From positions 4,059,294 to 4,123,293 of the forward strand of contig NZ_LT630337.1 of the NCBI RefSeq assembly GCF_900117315.1: a DNA stretch of 64,000 bases. Reading direction: 5' to 3'. Position numbers and translations under genes: made by a program. The notes beneath the pieces were generated by a model. The model did no database searches and had not been told where the DNA came from. It saw only the letters and a list, made by a program, of their open reading frames with translations. How positions within the stretch are numbered: position 1 is the stretch's first letter; every line of letters begins with the position of its first letter. This DNA is from Bacillus massilinigeriensis. GTDB lineage: Bacteria > Bacillota > Bacilli > Bacillales > Cytobacillaceae. Below are positions 46,830-55,471 of the stretch, in pieces.

Positions 46830-47495
46830 GTGAAACTGTATCAGATAAGAAAAGGGCAATTTGTTTACTATAACAATGAGTTACACAAGGTTTACGGAAT
46901 CAAACCGATGTATAAACTCTCCGTTCATCTTATAAAACTGAGAGATTTAACTCAGCATATAACGAATGCAGCGAGTGTGGAAAAATACATACCAAGGGAA
47001 AATGACAGCTTTATTTTTAATCATAAAGTATACACACTCCGGAATAATCAAAGACCATCAGCAGGAGATTATATTTTAATAAACAATCCTGACCCAGATT
47101 CACTTGATAACTATTCTTTAAATGAATTTGAAGTGGTTGAAACTGTTGAAAACAAAGGGGTTATTACAAGCGATTTGGATGGCATCAAGCATACCGAATA
47201 TTTATTGATGGTACCTGGACGTGCTCCTGATAGTCATCCTATCGACTATAAAGACATGGTTAATATTGAAGAAAACTATGATGAAGCTGGACCGCAAATT
47301 ATCTATCCAAACGGCGAACTATCCACTCAACTAGGGGACATATATATCAAAAAGGATAGTGATGTGATGCTCGAAGCGATGGTGGTTGCGATTAAGGGAC
47401 AAACTATTTATCTTGGAGGCGGTTTGGAAGTATCGTATGAAGAGCTGATGGATACAGATAAGTGGGAATTTCAATACAATCCCTTTAATAACTGA
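46830..47495 (+). CDS. hypothetical protein
   Basis: A 221-residue cytoplasmic protein (VVKLYQIRKGQFVYYNNELH...EYLLMVPGRAPDSHPIDYKDMVNI) with repeated short beta segments, like an SH3-like or PUA-like fold (KGQFVYYNNELHKVYGIKPM, then GDIYIKKDSDVMLEAMVVAIKG). I do not recognise the family. The start is GTG at 46830, with GGGAG 9 bp upstream. It lies 36 bp before a BCCT carrier gene and is probably cotranscribed with it. Confidence 0.8.
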   Translation: MKLYQIRKGQFVYYNNELHKVYGIKPMYKLSVHLIKLRDLTQHITNAASVEKYIPRENDSFIFNHKVYTLRNNQRPSAGDYILINNPDPDSLDNYSLNEFEVVETVENKGVITSDLDGIKHTEYLLMVPGRAPDSHPIDYKDMVNIEENYDEAGPQIIYPNGELSTQLGDIYIKKDSDVMLEAMVVAIKGQTIYLGGGLEVSYEELMDTDKWEFQYNPFNN

Positions 47496-47531
47496 CAGAG
47501 TTAAATATTCTTCATGTGCCAGGAGGTTTCT

Positions 47532-49055
47532 ATGGATAAGGTTAAAGAAAATAGTGTTTTTATTATCTCTTTATTGCTGACCCTTATTTTTATCATTTGG
47601 GGAGTTTTTTTTACAGGGAATCTTACCAAAGTCACCAACGCCGTCTATAATGGATCCATTGATTACCTTGGTTGGGTTTATCTCGGTACTACTTTATTCT
47701 TTGTGATTTTTTCTATCTATTTGTTGTTCTCAAAGTACGGAAATATTCGACTCGGCAGGAGAAATGATAAACCTGATTTCTCTACCGCTTCCTGGCTAGC
47801 CATGCTGTTCGGTGCTGGTATGGGGGTTGGGATTGTGTACTGGAGTGTAGCTGAACCAGTAACTCATTATACAGCTCCTCCTTATGGAAAGGCTTATACT
47901 ATTGATGCAGCCAACACCGCGATGAAATATACATTTTTTCATTGGGGCCTGCATCCATGGGCAATCTACACTGTAATAGGATTAGCCCTTGCCTTTTTTC
48001 AATATAATAAACGGCTTCCTGCATCGATTAGTTCTGCCTTCCAGCCCATTTTGGGTGATAAGATTTACGGGCCGATTGGCAAAACGATCGATATTTTGTC
48101 CATCTTTGCAACAGTCTTCGGTATTGCAACCTCATTGGGGCTTGGGGCCATGCAGGTTACTGCAGGTATGCATGACATATTCGGTATTCCTAATACATTA
48201 TTCATCCAGCTGGTTGTTATTTTGGTTGCAACCGTACTTTTTCTTATTTCTCTTAATACAGGCTTAGAAAGAGGAATAAAGTACCTATCCAACGCTGCTA
48301 TCATCTTTTCAGTGGCCATCATATTACTGATTCTCCTCGTCGGTCCAGCATTAACCGTTATTAAAGTGTTTTTCAACACAACGGGACTGTATCTAAGTGA
48401 CTTTTTACATATGAGTTTACGGTTAAGTCCTTTTGGAAAAGGTGAGAAATGGATTGCTTCATGGACCTTATTTTACTGGGCTTGGTGGATTGCTTGGGCG
48501 CCATTTGTTGGCATGTTCATTGCCCGGGTTTCTAGAGGGAGAACGATTAAGGAGTTTGTAATAGGTGTGTTGGTTGTTCCAACGTTTGGAACCTGTCTTT
48601 GGATGTCCGTATTTGGCGGTTCGGCTCTTGAGCTTGTCCAAGAACCCGGTAACCATGATTTAGCAAAACATATCGCGGAAAATGTTTCATTGTCCATTTT
48701 TATATTCTTTGATCATCTTCCGTTAAGTTCCTTATTAAGCATCTTGGGCTTCGCTGTGGTTGCCATTTATTATATAACTGTTGCCGATACTGCAACCTTT
48801 GTATTGGGCATGTTAAGTGAAGGTGGAACGTTTAATCCATCTAACAAAATAAAAATGACATGGGGAGTAATCCAATCCGCTTTAGCTGCGGTTTTGTTGC
48901 TAGCAGGTGGTTTGGACGTATTGCAAACTGCCTCCATCGCAGCCGCTCTCCCTTTTGCCATTATCATGCTGGCCATGTGCTACTCATTGTTAACAGGCTT
49001 AAAAAATGAAGCTGAAATACAAAAAGGCAAAAAAAGAAACACACAACATTATTAG
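47532..49055 (+). CDS. BCCT family betaine/carnitine/choline transporter
   Basis: A 507-residue protein with 12 membrane segments of the BCCT family. GAGMGVGIVYWSVAEP (about residues 96-111), TFFHWGLHPWAIY and the signature WTLFYWAWWIAWAPFVGMF (about 306-324) are clear. Such carriers (OpuD, BetL) take up glycine betaine or similar compatible solutes with sodium. AGGAGG lies 7 bp before the ATG at 47532. Which solute is carried is not shown by sequence. Confidence 0.92.
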   Translation: MDKVKENSVFIISLLLTLIFIIWGVFFTGNLTKVTNAVYNGSIDYLGWVYLGTTLFFVIFSIYLLFSKYGNIRLGRRNDKPDFSTASWLAMLFGAGMGVGIVYWSVAEPVTHYTAPPYGKAYTIDAANTAMKYTFFHWGLHPWAIYTVIGLALAFFQYNKRLPASISSAFQPILGDKIYGPIGKTIDILSIFATVFGIATSLGLGAMQVTAGMHDIFGIPNTLFIQLVVILVATVLFLISLNTGLERGIKYLSNAAIIFSVAIILLILLVGPALTVIKVFFNTTGLYLSDFLHMSLRLSPFGKGEKWIASWTLFYWAWWIAWAPFVGMFIARVSRGRTIKEFVIGVLVVPTFGTCLWMSVFGGSALELVQEPGNHDLAKHIAENVSLSIFIFFDHLPLSSLLSILGFAVVAIYYITVADTATFVLGMLSEGGTFNPSNKIKMTWGVIQSALAAVLLLAGGLDVLQTASIAAALPFAIIMLAMCYSLLTGLKNEAEIQKGKKRNTQHY

Positions 49056-49064
49056 TGTTTAAAA

Positions 49065-49105
49065 AAACCTTCCTGACCCGTGTCAATAATCTGGAAGGTT
49101 TCTTT
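49065..49105 (+). terminator. BCCT gene terminator
   Basis: AAACCTTCC (49065-49073) pairs with GGAAGGTTT (49093-49101), followed by CTTTATT. Confidence 0.78.
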
Positions 49106-49152
49106 ATTACATATAGGTTCTGATGAACAAAAGAAATTGGTCAAAACCCTAT

Positions 49153-49938
49153 TTATAAAATAAACTTTTCTATTTCTAAAGCTACTCCATCGTTTTTCAC
49201 TGTATCTGTTACTTTTTTGGCATAACTTTTCACTGTATCATCCGCATTCCCCATAGCTATTCCACAGCCTACAGTTGATAACATCTCAATATCGTTTTTT
49301 CCATCACCAAAGGCATAACTATTTTCTAAAGATACATTTAAATAATCCAGTACCTTTAATATTCCTGTAGCCTTTGAGTTTCTTTTTGAATATAATTCAA
49401 ACAGACCATTCTCTTCTTCATGCATATAATTATATTCACCATTTCCTAAAGAGAAACAATATTCTTTTCCTTTTATATCGGAATATAACATTTCAATTTT
49501 ATAGATGTCTACTTCCTCCTGGTTAAAATTGCCCTCTAAATAAGTTTTAGGTATATAGAATGAATCATAATATGAATGTAATCTTTTATATTCATTTTTT
49601 ATATATGAATAAGTTTCACCCTGTAAAATATACTGAATATTACGCTGCTCAAAATTATATACCAACTCTTTTACATAATCCTTCTTTATAGGCTCCTTAT
49701 ATATGCATTTTTCTTTGACCTTTACATAGGACCCATTCGTAAGGACAAAACCATCAAACCCAAAATTAAGTATAGCTTCATTTAAAAAAGCATAGGGCCT
49801 GCCTGATGCAATAAATACATAATCACCGTTTGCCTGCAATGCATGTATCGCCTTTTTTACTCTTGGTGTTATATCTTTGATTCCATTTAAACAGTCTAGT
49901 AAAGTTCCATCAATATCGAAAAATATTGCCTTCTTCAT
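49153..49938 (-). CDS. Cof-type HAD phosphatase
   Basis: A 261-residue HAD-superfamily IIB hydrolase: motif I FFDIDGTLLD (nucleophile Asp about 8), motif II FIASGRPYA, a C2-type cap, and motif IV AFGDGKNDIEML (about 211-222). Family members dephosphorylate sugar phosphates or flavin-type substrates. The ATG at 49938 follows GGAGGAAG. It is divergent from a DeoR regulator across shared repeats, suggesting joint sugar-phosphate-responsive control. Confidence 0.9.
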   Translation of the reverse strand: MKKAIFFDIDGTLLDCLNGIKDITPRVKKAIHALQANGDYVFIASGRPYAFLNEAILNFGFDGFVLTNGSYVKVKEKCIYKEPIKKDYVKELVYNFEQRNIQYILQGETYSYIKNEYKRLHSYYDSFYIPKTYLEGNFNQEEVDIYKIEMLYSDIKGKEYCFSLGNGEYNYMHEEENGLFELYSKRNSKATGILKVLDYLNVSLENSYAFGDGKNDIEMLSTVGCGIAMGNADDTVKSYAKKVTDTVKNDGVALEIEKFIL

Positions 49939-49963
49939 TATTCTGTCTTCCTCCACTATAAAG

Positions 49964-50083
49964 AATTCCCATTCTGTTATACTTTATCTCATTTAATCGC
50001 ATTTTATACCATTCATTCCCGTTTAGTCAATGATTTCATTGTATTTATCTATTATCGTTGCTAAAATAGAACTAAATGGGAAT
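49964..50083. promoter_or_regulatory. triplicate operator-like repeats
   Basis: AATTCCCATT (49964-49973), ATTCCCGTTTAG (50015-50026) and, inverted, CTAAATGGGAAT (50072-50083) share one ATTCCCRTTTAG-like core in the region between the divergent HAD and deoR-type genes. Repeated short sites are usual for DeoR-family repressors, so the DeoR protein is the likely binder. Confidence 0.55.
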
Positions 50084-50098
50084 CGGATGGTGGAAGAT

Positions 50099-50866
50099 AT
50101 GTTTATCGAAGAACGGCACAAGCAAATATTAGAGCAATTAGAAAGAAACGGAAAAGTACTAGTAAAAGATTTAAGCAAACAATTTCAAGTAAGTGAGAGT
50201 ATGATCAGAAAGGATCTTCGTGTTTTAGAGAGAAACAACTTATTACAACGCACTTACGGCGGTGCAATAAATATCAATCGTACGATTACAAATCCGGAGA
50301 GTTTCTTAAAAAGGGTTGCGAATATTTCTGATTTAAAAGAAGTAATAGCTAGAAAGGCATATGAACTAATTAAAGAAAACGATACAGTCTTTTTAGATTC
50401 ATCAAGTATTTCCTATTTCCTTACGAAACTGCTTATACAAAATCCTAAGAAAATTACTCTAATAACAAATATGGTTGAAATATCCTCACTTTTGCACTTA
50501 GATATAAAAATGCAAGTTGTTTTTATTGGAGGAGATTTTAATCCTTATGTAGGTGGAAATATCGGTTCAGTTGCCAATGAACAAATTAAGCTTTACCGTT
50601 GCAATAAGGCATTTCTAGGTTGTAGTGGAATTGACCTTAGTGATGGAAGTGTTAGTTCTGGCATCTCAGAGGATTCAGGTACGAAAAAGACCATTATGAG
50701 TATATCCAAAGAACTGTACCTAATGGCTCCTAATGAGAGATTTAATCTTTATGGAATCTTCAATTTTTCAAATATCGCAGATTTCCATGGGATTATTACA
50801 GAAACTGCACCCAAAGATGCTGCTATTATGACTTTGCTGAATCAGTATGATGTGAATGTCATTTAA
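50099..50866 (+). CDS. DeoR family transcriptional regulator
   Basis: A 255-residue regulator with an N-terminal DeoR helix-turn-helix (MFIEERHKQILEQLERNGKV; LSKQFQVSESMIRKDLRVLE; LLQRTYGGAI). It has a C-terminal DeoRC sugar-phosphate sensor domain (VFLDSSSISYFLTKLL; ITNMVEI; FIGGDFNPYVGGNIG). The ATG at 50099 gives the family-typical start; longer frames upstream run into the operator repeats. It probably controls itself and the divergent phosphatase. Confidence 0.9.
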   Translation: MFIEERHKQILEQLERNGKVLVKDLSKQFQVSESMIRKDLRVLERNNLLQRTYGGAININRTITNPESFLKRVANISDLKEVIARKAYELIKENDTVFLDSSSISYFLTKLLIQNPKKITLITNMVEISSLLHLDIKMQVVFIGGDFNPYVGGNIGSVANEQIKLYRCNKAFLGCSGIDLSDGSVSSGISEDSGTKKTIMSISKELYLMAPNERFNLYGIFNFSNIADFHGIITETAPKDAAIMTLLNQYDVNVI

Positions 50867-50917
50867 ATCGGTGTAATCTGCAAATTCAGGCTGCATTTAC
50901 TTATTGCCAAAAATAAA

Positions 50918-50964
50918 TGTTCTAAGGAATGTCTTGTGGGATCAGCACGAAGCACCTTAGAACA
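50918..50964 (+). terminator. hairpin after deoR-type gene
   Basis: TGTTCTAAGG (50918-50927) pairs perfectly with CCTTAGAACA (50955-50964), with inner CTTGTG/CACGAAG pairing. No strong U-run follows, so the terminator call is moderate. Confidence 0.55.
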
Positions 50965-51078
50965 TACTGCCATTTAACCTTCCTTAGTATTATCAATCCA
51001 TTCGAAGCAATGTTTAATTATAATAGGTTCCCCAACATTGTGATTAAATGAGTAGATTATTTATCCTTTCTACTTTGG

Positions 51079-51750
51079 TTATCTATTCTTCAACACTTCA
51101 GCAAGGGCATACAATGAATGATATTGTTTAATTCGATAGTTTCGCCCCTCCTTTTTCAAATAATCTTTTTCACAAAATTGTGTAAGTACATGTAATAAAT
51201 GTCTATAGGATACACCTAAATAATCACAAACCGTTACGTGTTTTTCCCTATAGACCCCTTCATCTGCAGTTTGTAAAATAAAATCAGCAAGCCGGTTTTC
51301 AAGCGGGAAAGCAAGGCTTTGTGAGTACTTTGCTGCCATTAATGTAGCCTTCATACTTAAAAATTTGGTTAATTCACGTAGAAATTTTGCATCCTCAAGC
51401 AATTGACTGCGATATCGATGAAAAGGGAGCGCCAAACAAACAGTCCTCGTTGATGCTTGAATCCCTTTTGTATAATACACATCATTTAATAATTCCATTT
51501 CTCCAATGTATTCATTTGCATTGATAAAATTAATTAATGATACTTTCCCATTTTGATGGGTGACATATATTTTTGCTTTGCCTTCTATTACATAGAATAA
51601 AAAATCCGGTCTCATGCCCTCCCGAATAATCCATTCATCTCGTTCGTATTCATGCACTTCCATATATGCTTCAACTGGGAAAGAAAATAAATGTCCTATT
51701 GAGCTATTCTTTAAATACACCCTTTTTTTCTCACCTTTGTATACTTTCAT
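51079..51750 (-). CDS. Crp/Fnr-superfamily regulator, YeiL-like
   Basis: A 223-residue protein with an N-terminal cyclic nucleotide-binding fold (about residues 20-130, EWIIREGMRPDFLFYVIEGKAKIYV) and a C-terminal winged helix (about 155-205, VTVCDYLGVSYRHLLHVLTQF). It resembles E. coli YeiL. No clear iron-sulfur cysteine cluster is seen (cysteines are scattered). GAGGTGGG lies before the ATG. It is divergent from an HcaT-like MFS gene across a perfect palindrome. Confidence 0.85.
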   Translation of the reverse strand: MKVYKGEKKRVYLKNSSIGHLFSFPVEAYMEVHEYERDEWIIREGMRPDFLFYVIEGKAKIYVTHQNGKVSLINFINANEYIGEMELLNDVYYTKGIQASTRTVCLALPFHRYRSQLLEDAKFLRELTKFLSMKATLMAAKYSQSLAFPLENRLADFILQTADEGVYREKHVTVCDYLGVSYRHLLHVLTQFCEKDYLKKEGRNYRIKQYHSLYALAEVLKNR

Positions 51751-51763
51751 ATTCCCACCTCAA

Positions 51764-51783
51764 AATATGAGATATCTCATATT
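51764..51783. promoter_or_regulatory. 20-bp perfect palindrome between divergent genes
   Basis: AATATGAGATATCTCATATT is a perfect inverted repeat in the 81-bp gap between the YeiL-like regulator and the MFS gene. Its position 14 bp before the regulator start suggests autoregulation and control of the carrier. Confidence 0.65.
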
Positions 51784-51831
51784 ATTCGTCTTACATTACA
51801 TGATACCATGCAATCAGTGAGGGGGATAATA

Positions 51832-53004
51832 ATGAACACACAACGCTGGATGAGTACACGTTTTTTTAGCTTTTTTCTAACATGGGGCATATTTCTACCT
51901 TATTGGTCAGGGTGGATGATTTATACAAAAGGAATTTCAGTCTCCCAAGCTAGCCTAATCATGAGTTTCGGTTTAATGGCTAGAGGCCTGTCCACATTAT
52001 TTGCGTTTCCCTATTTATCGGGTAAATTTAGCAATAAAACCCTATTAAATGTGGCTGCAATTGGAACACTGATTTCCATTCTTTGTTACATTCCAGTAAG
52101 GTCATTTACTGGTTTACTAGTAGTAACAGTCCTATTACACATTTTTTATCCAACACTGATGCCAGCATTAGATAGTGCTGCTGGCGTCCTTATGCAAAGT
52201 AAACAATTAAGACATTATGGAAGAAGCCGTCAGTGGGGCTCCATTGGATTTGTTTCAATCGGTATGATTTTAACTATTTTTACAGGAATGCTTGGTGATG
52301 AAGTGATTTATTGGGCACTATTGCTCGGAATAACCGGATTTGTCTTTCTAGGTTTTATGAAGGCACCTGGTGTTTTATCTGAAAAGCCGCATGTAGGCCA
52401 AACAAAACAAGCTGGCATGCTTCAATTATTCCGTATCCAACACTTTGGTTTGGTACTCATAATTGTCATTTTACTCCAAGCAGCACATGCTACTTATTAC
52501 AATTATGGCTATATTTTCTTGCAGGATATCCATGCACCAAAATACTTGATTGGTCTAATCATTAACATCGCTGTATTTGCAGAAATCATATTTTTCTCAA
52601 TCGCTGACAAATTCTTTGACAAATCTTCAGTAAGCAATTTATTGATACTATCAGCCATTGGTTCCTCTGTTCGTTGGATATTAGTGTTTGCCTTTCCAAT
52701 CGTAATGGTTTTCTGTATCGCACAAATGATGCACGCATTCTCATTCGCTATGGCCCATTACGCCTTTATGAAATATTTAATAAAAAATATTCCTCAAGCG
52801 CAAATTTCAAAGGCTCAAGGCATGTATTCAGCGCTTGCACTTAGCTGGAGCACAGCAGTATTTACCATTTTAGGAGGCTATTTATACGAAATTGAGCCAA
52901 GATATGCCTTTATCGGAATGATTGTTTGTACACTACCGGCAATGCTGATTGCGCTTGTATATCGAAAAGTGGAACATGGAAAGGAAGCTTTAATTTCCAT
53001 TTAA
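51832..53004 (+). CDS. MFS transporter, HcaT/LacY-like
   Basis: A 390-residue carrier with about 12 membrane segments. The start MSTRFFSFFLTWGIFLPYWSGWMIYTKGISVSQASLI (partly quoted: FLPYWSGWMIYTKGISVSQA), the RHYGRSRQWGSIGFV motif (about residues 125-139) and the C-terminal AQGMYSALALSWSTAV fit the MFS_1-like group with HcaT and YwbF. Related proteins import aromatic acids or nucleosides; the substrate is unknown. The ATG at 51832 follows GAGGGGG. Confidence 0.87.
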   Translation: MNTQRWMSTRFFSFFLTWGIFLPYWSGWMIYTKGISVSQASLIMSFGLMARGLSTLFAFPYLSGKFSNKTLLNVAAIGTLISILCYIPVRSFTGLLVVTVLLHIFYPTLMPALDSAAGVLMQSKQLRHYGRSRQWGSIGFVSIGMILTIFTGMLGDEVIYWALLLGITGFVFLGFMKAPGVLSEKPHVGQTKQAGMLQLFRIQHFGLVLIIVILLQAAHATYYNYGYIFLQDIHAPKYLIGLIINIAVFAEIIFFSIADKFFDKSSVSNLLILSAIGSSVRWILVFAFPIVMVFCIAQMMHAFSFAMAHYAFMKYLIKNIPQAQISKAQGMYSALALSWSTAVFTILGGYLYEIEPRYAFIGMIVCTLPAMLIALVYRKVEHGKEALISI

Positions 53005-53111
53005 CTCTCTTGTTTGGTTTTACAAAGCTAATTCTGGTAAAACTGAAAATGATTAGAGGCTTTCATGATCCTTTCTTATGTGGAAGATAAGGATAAACTG
53101 GAGGGATGGAA

Positions 53112-53579
53112 TTGTCTTATATTGTAAATTTTAAAAATGTGTCTACGATAGGGTTAGAATCTTCACCTGTAGCCGAGGCACTTGCTGGTTTACGCGCCAA
53201 TGAAGCTCGTTACTTCATGAACAAATACAAGCATGAATTTACAGTGGTACCAGCGAGCGAAAGTCAGGAGACCCTAGATTATGTGAATCGAGTATTAAAG
53301 GAAGAACGTGATATTGTCTTTGCAGCCAAACCTTTAGAAACGTCACGCTTTCAAGTAGAAAATATCAATTGGGCTTTCGTCTTTTTTGAAGATGGTCTTG
53401 AAGTCAACGTCTTGTATACAATTGATGGCCCCAAACCGAAACGAGCTGTTGGTTTCAAGCTTTCCGAGGGGATGGAAGTACCGAAGGAGTTGGAAGGTAA
53501 GTTTAAGTTTGCCAAGCAGAAATCTAAACTTGCTGGAACGATTCGGGGATCGTTTTTTGTTATTAAAGGGGAATATTAG
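53112..53579 (+). CDS. hypothetical protein
   Basis: A 155-residue cytoplasmic protein (LSYIVNFKNVSTIGLESSPVAEALAGLRANEARYF, partly quoted; later GFKLSEGMEVPKELEGKF). I do not recognise it. Start choice rests on the ribosome binding site: GGAGGG (53100-53105) touches the ATG at 53106, so the TTG at 53112, 6 bp away, is the better start. It is followed by a hairpin terminator and convergent with cutC. Confidence 0.75.
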   Translation: MSYIVNFKNVSTIGLESSPVAEALAGLRANEARYFMNKYKHEFTVVPASESQETLDYVNRVLKEERDIVFAAKPLETSRFQVENINWAFVFFEDGLEVNVLYTIDGPKPKRAVGFKLSEGMEVPKELEGKFKFAKQKSKLAGTIRGSFFVIKGEY

Positions 53580-53615
53580 TGTAGAAAAGGAAGGTTATGG
53601 TTTTTGGTATTTGCC

Positions 53616-53659
53616 CAATCAGGATTCTCTTTCTTTTTTAGATAGAAAAATCCTGATTG
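53616..53659. terminator. bidirectional terminator
   Basis: CAATCAGGATT (53616-53626) pairs perfectly with AATCCTGATTG (53649-53659) between convergent genes, with A/T tracts in the loop and flank. Confidence 0.75.
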
Positions 53660-53703
53660 AGTAAAATGTCATTAACCGTTTTGAAAGTATGGGGCGTAAC
53701 CAA

Positions 53704-54336
53704 TCAATCGCCTATTTTTGTCCCATGAGCTTCTCTAATATTTAATGCGGATGCGATTAAATGAAGGTTTTTATTAGTAATACCACCACCAGGGAGAATA
53801 ATAATCCTGCCATCTGCATAATCTATATACTCCTTCAGCCTGACTAGATTATCCTCAATATTAGTATCTAGCAGGCCTCCATGGGTTAAGATACGGTTTA
53901 CCCCTTGTTCCACCAGCCAATCAATCGCCTTAAGCTGATTTCCAGGGCTTATATGGTCAAACGCCATGTGAAAGGTTACCTCTAGTCCTTTTGCTAATTT
54001 GAGTAGAGTGGTCATAGCCTCTTCATCAATCCAGCCACTATCATTTAAACACCCCAGCACCACTCCATCTGTGCCTAATTCCTTCAAATGGACAAGATCC
54101 TGCTTCATTATTTCCAATTCTTCTTTGCTATAAATAAAATTCCCACCTCTTGGCCTTACCATGGACATAACCTTTATGTTTTTACCTTGGCAATAATGAA
54201 TCGTTTCTACCGCTACTCCGTGACTTACAGTTGTACCTCCCACTGCAAGGTTGTCGCAAAGCTCAATCCTGTCAGCCCCTTTAGCAATGTATTCGGGGAC
54301 ATTTGTAAAATTCTCTACACAGACTTCTTTAATCAT
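53704..54336 (-). CDS. cutC: CutC family protein
   Basis: A 210-residue TIM-barrel protein with CutC landmarks: MIKEVCVENFTNVPEYIAKGADRIELCDNLAVGG (partly quoted: ADRIELCDNLAVGGTT), VMSMVRPRGGNFIYS (about 55-70), VTFHMAFDH and RILTHGG. CutC was first tied to copper tolerance, though its biochemical role remains unsettled. It is slightly short at the C-terminus against the usual 220-250 residues, but no frameshift is evident. Confidence 0.92.
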   Translation of the reverse strand: MIKEVCVENFTNVPEYIAKGADRIELCDNLAVGGTTVSHGVAVETIHYCQGKNIKVMSMVRPRGGNFIYSKEELEIMKQDLVHLKELGTDGVVLGCLNDSGWIDEEAMTTLLKLAKGLEVTFHMAFDHISPGNQLKAIDWLVEQGVNRILTHGGLLDTNIEDNLVRLKEYIDYADGRIIILPGGGITNKNLHLIASALNIREAHGTKIGD

Positions 54337-54636
54337 TTACATCACCTTCTATAGATTAGCTTTTATAATAAAGCTTCCCCATTTTTTAGGGTAAAAGGAT
54401 GGTTAATACCAGTCTCTAAAGTAAAAAGGGATTGCCTCTTTATTTATTAAACACTCCTTTGACTATATTCTATTTTAGAATATTTCTCCATTGTATTTAG
54501 AATACAAGCAATGCTTTTTATCCTACATTTAAGGTTTATAATAAAGTTCTCCACATTTCATTAGGATTCCTTTTAAAATTATATTGAAATAACTTTGTAA
54601 TGAAATAGTAATTTTGCTGTGATAGCACTGTCACAG
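54337..54636. other. gene-free stretch
   Basis: AT-rich spacer between divergent genes. CTGTGA...TCACAG (54617-54636) forms an inverted repeat near its end. A TTGAAA (54585) could be a -35 box, but its -10 partner is poor. No coding remnant was recognised. Confidence 0.45.
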
Positions 54637-54675
54637 CCTCCTAGTATAGTGAAACTAGTAAATCACACTAGGAGG
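54637..54675 (+). promoter_or_regulatory. inverted repeat that would sequester the ribosome binding site
   Basis: CCTCCTAGT (54637-54645) is perfectly complementary to ACTAGGAGG (54667-54675), which contains the AGGAGG of the NlpC/P60 gene. If the left arm is transcribed, a 9-bp hairpin would hide the ribosome binding site. A TATAGT at 54645-54650 could instead be a -10 box, in which case the repeat would act as DNA. Confidence 0.5.
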
Positions 54676-54683
54676 TAACAATT

Positions 54684-55136
54684 ATGCTTAAGAAATTCAT
54701 CATAGCATTTATCGTTTTAGTTTCTTTTGTCTCTTTGTCTGCTAACAAGGGTGATAAAGCAGAGGCCGCATATTTTCATACAAAAGCTGTTAAAGTCGCA
54801 AAGGCTAATCTTGGAGTACCTTATCGCTGGGGTGGGACTTCACCTAGGGGTTTTGATTGTTCAGGTCTCATTAAATATTCCTATGCAAGAGCAGGAAAAA
54901 CACTAAACCGAACTGCCGCTCAAATGTTCTCTGGAAACGGCCATCGTATATATAAATACATTAAACCAGGTGATTTAATGTTCTATGCTCCCAATAAAGC
55001 AAGTAAACCAACACATGTTTCAATGTATATCGGAAACGGAAAAATGATTATGGCTTCTTCATCAAAAGGAGTTATGATTACAAGTACAAACAACTCATAT
55101 TGGCATCCAAGATATATTGGAACAAAACGGATTTAA
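54684..55136 (+). CDS. secreted NlpC/P60 cell-wall hydrolase
   Basis: A 150-residue exported endopeptidase: signal peptide (about residues 1-29, FIIAFIVLVSFVSLSANKGDKAEA) and one NlpC/P60 domain. The catalytic Cys is in RGFDCSGLIKYSY (about 59), with His in PTHVSMYIG (about 111) and a third polar residue in NSYWHPRY. It cleaves peptidoglycan stem peptides, typically between D-Glu and a diamino acid. It has no wall-binding domains, so it is a minimal enzyme. AGGAGG lies within an inverted repeat. Confidence 0.92.
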   Translation: MLKKFIIAFIVLVSFVSLSANKGDKAEAAYFHTKAVKVAKANLGVPYRWGGTSPRGFDCSGLIKYSYARAGKTLNRTAAQMFSGNGHRIYKYIKPGDLMFYAPNKASKPTHVSMYIGNGKMIMASSSKGVMITSTNNSYWHPRYIGTKRI

Positions 55137-55168
55137 AGACCATTTTCTATAAATGGTCTTTTTTTTAT
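55135..55168 (+). terminator. NlpC/P60 gene terminator
   Basis: AAAGACCATTT (55135-55145) pairs perfectly with AAATGGTCTTT (55151-55161), followed by a run of T. The stem starts inside the stop codon. Confidence 0.9.
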
Positions 55169-55219
55169 CCATATACCTCTCAACTTTAACCATTCTAGTA
55201 GAGGATTACTTTCATCATT

Positions 55220-55315
55220 CACGTACCTGTGATGGAACTAGTTTGGTTTGAAAACCTTGCACACTCTCCTCCGTTTGAAGAGCATGAAAAGTTTATGAAT
55301 TATTGTGTCATGTAA
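55220..55315 (+). pseudogene. C-terminal remnant of an alpha/beta hydrolase
   Basis: The frame ending at TAA 55313-55315 reads VPVMELVWFENLAHSPPFEE then HEKFMNYCVM. The ENLAHSPPFEEHEKF segment matches the conserved C-terminal end of alpha/beta hydrolases (catalytic-His region EN-AHSP-FEEPEKF). A stop codon lies in frame about 20 bp upstream of the quoted stretch and no ribosome binding site exists, so only the tail survives. A terminator follows directly. Confidence 0.65.
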
Positions 55316-55346
55316 AAAAATCTGTCGGTTAAGACAGATTTTTTTA
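55316..55346 (+). terminator. terminator following the hydrolase remnant
   Basis: AAATCTGTC and GACAGATTT form a perfect stem with a 6-nt loop, followed by TTTTT. It is probably the original terminator of the decayed hydrolase gene. Confidence 0.85.
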
Positions 55347-55471
55347 TAAAGACTGGCATCATTCTTTCTCAAAGATTGAAGATGATTGCTTGAGCAATTT
55401 CAACTCCAGAGGGGTAATTTTTAGGGAGTGGCATGACTTTGCTTATCAAGAAAATTACACTAACTTAAAGT

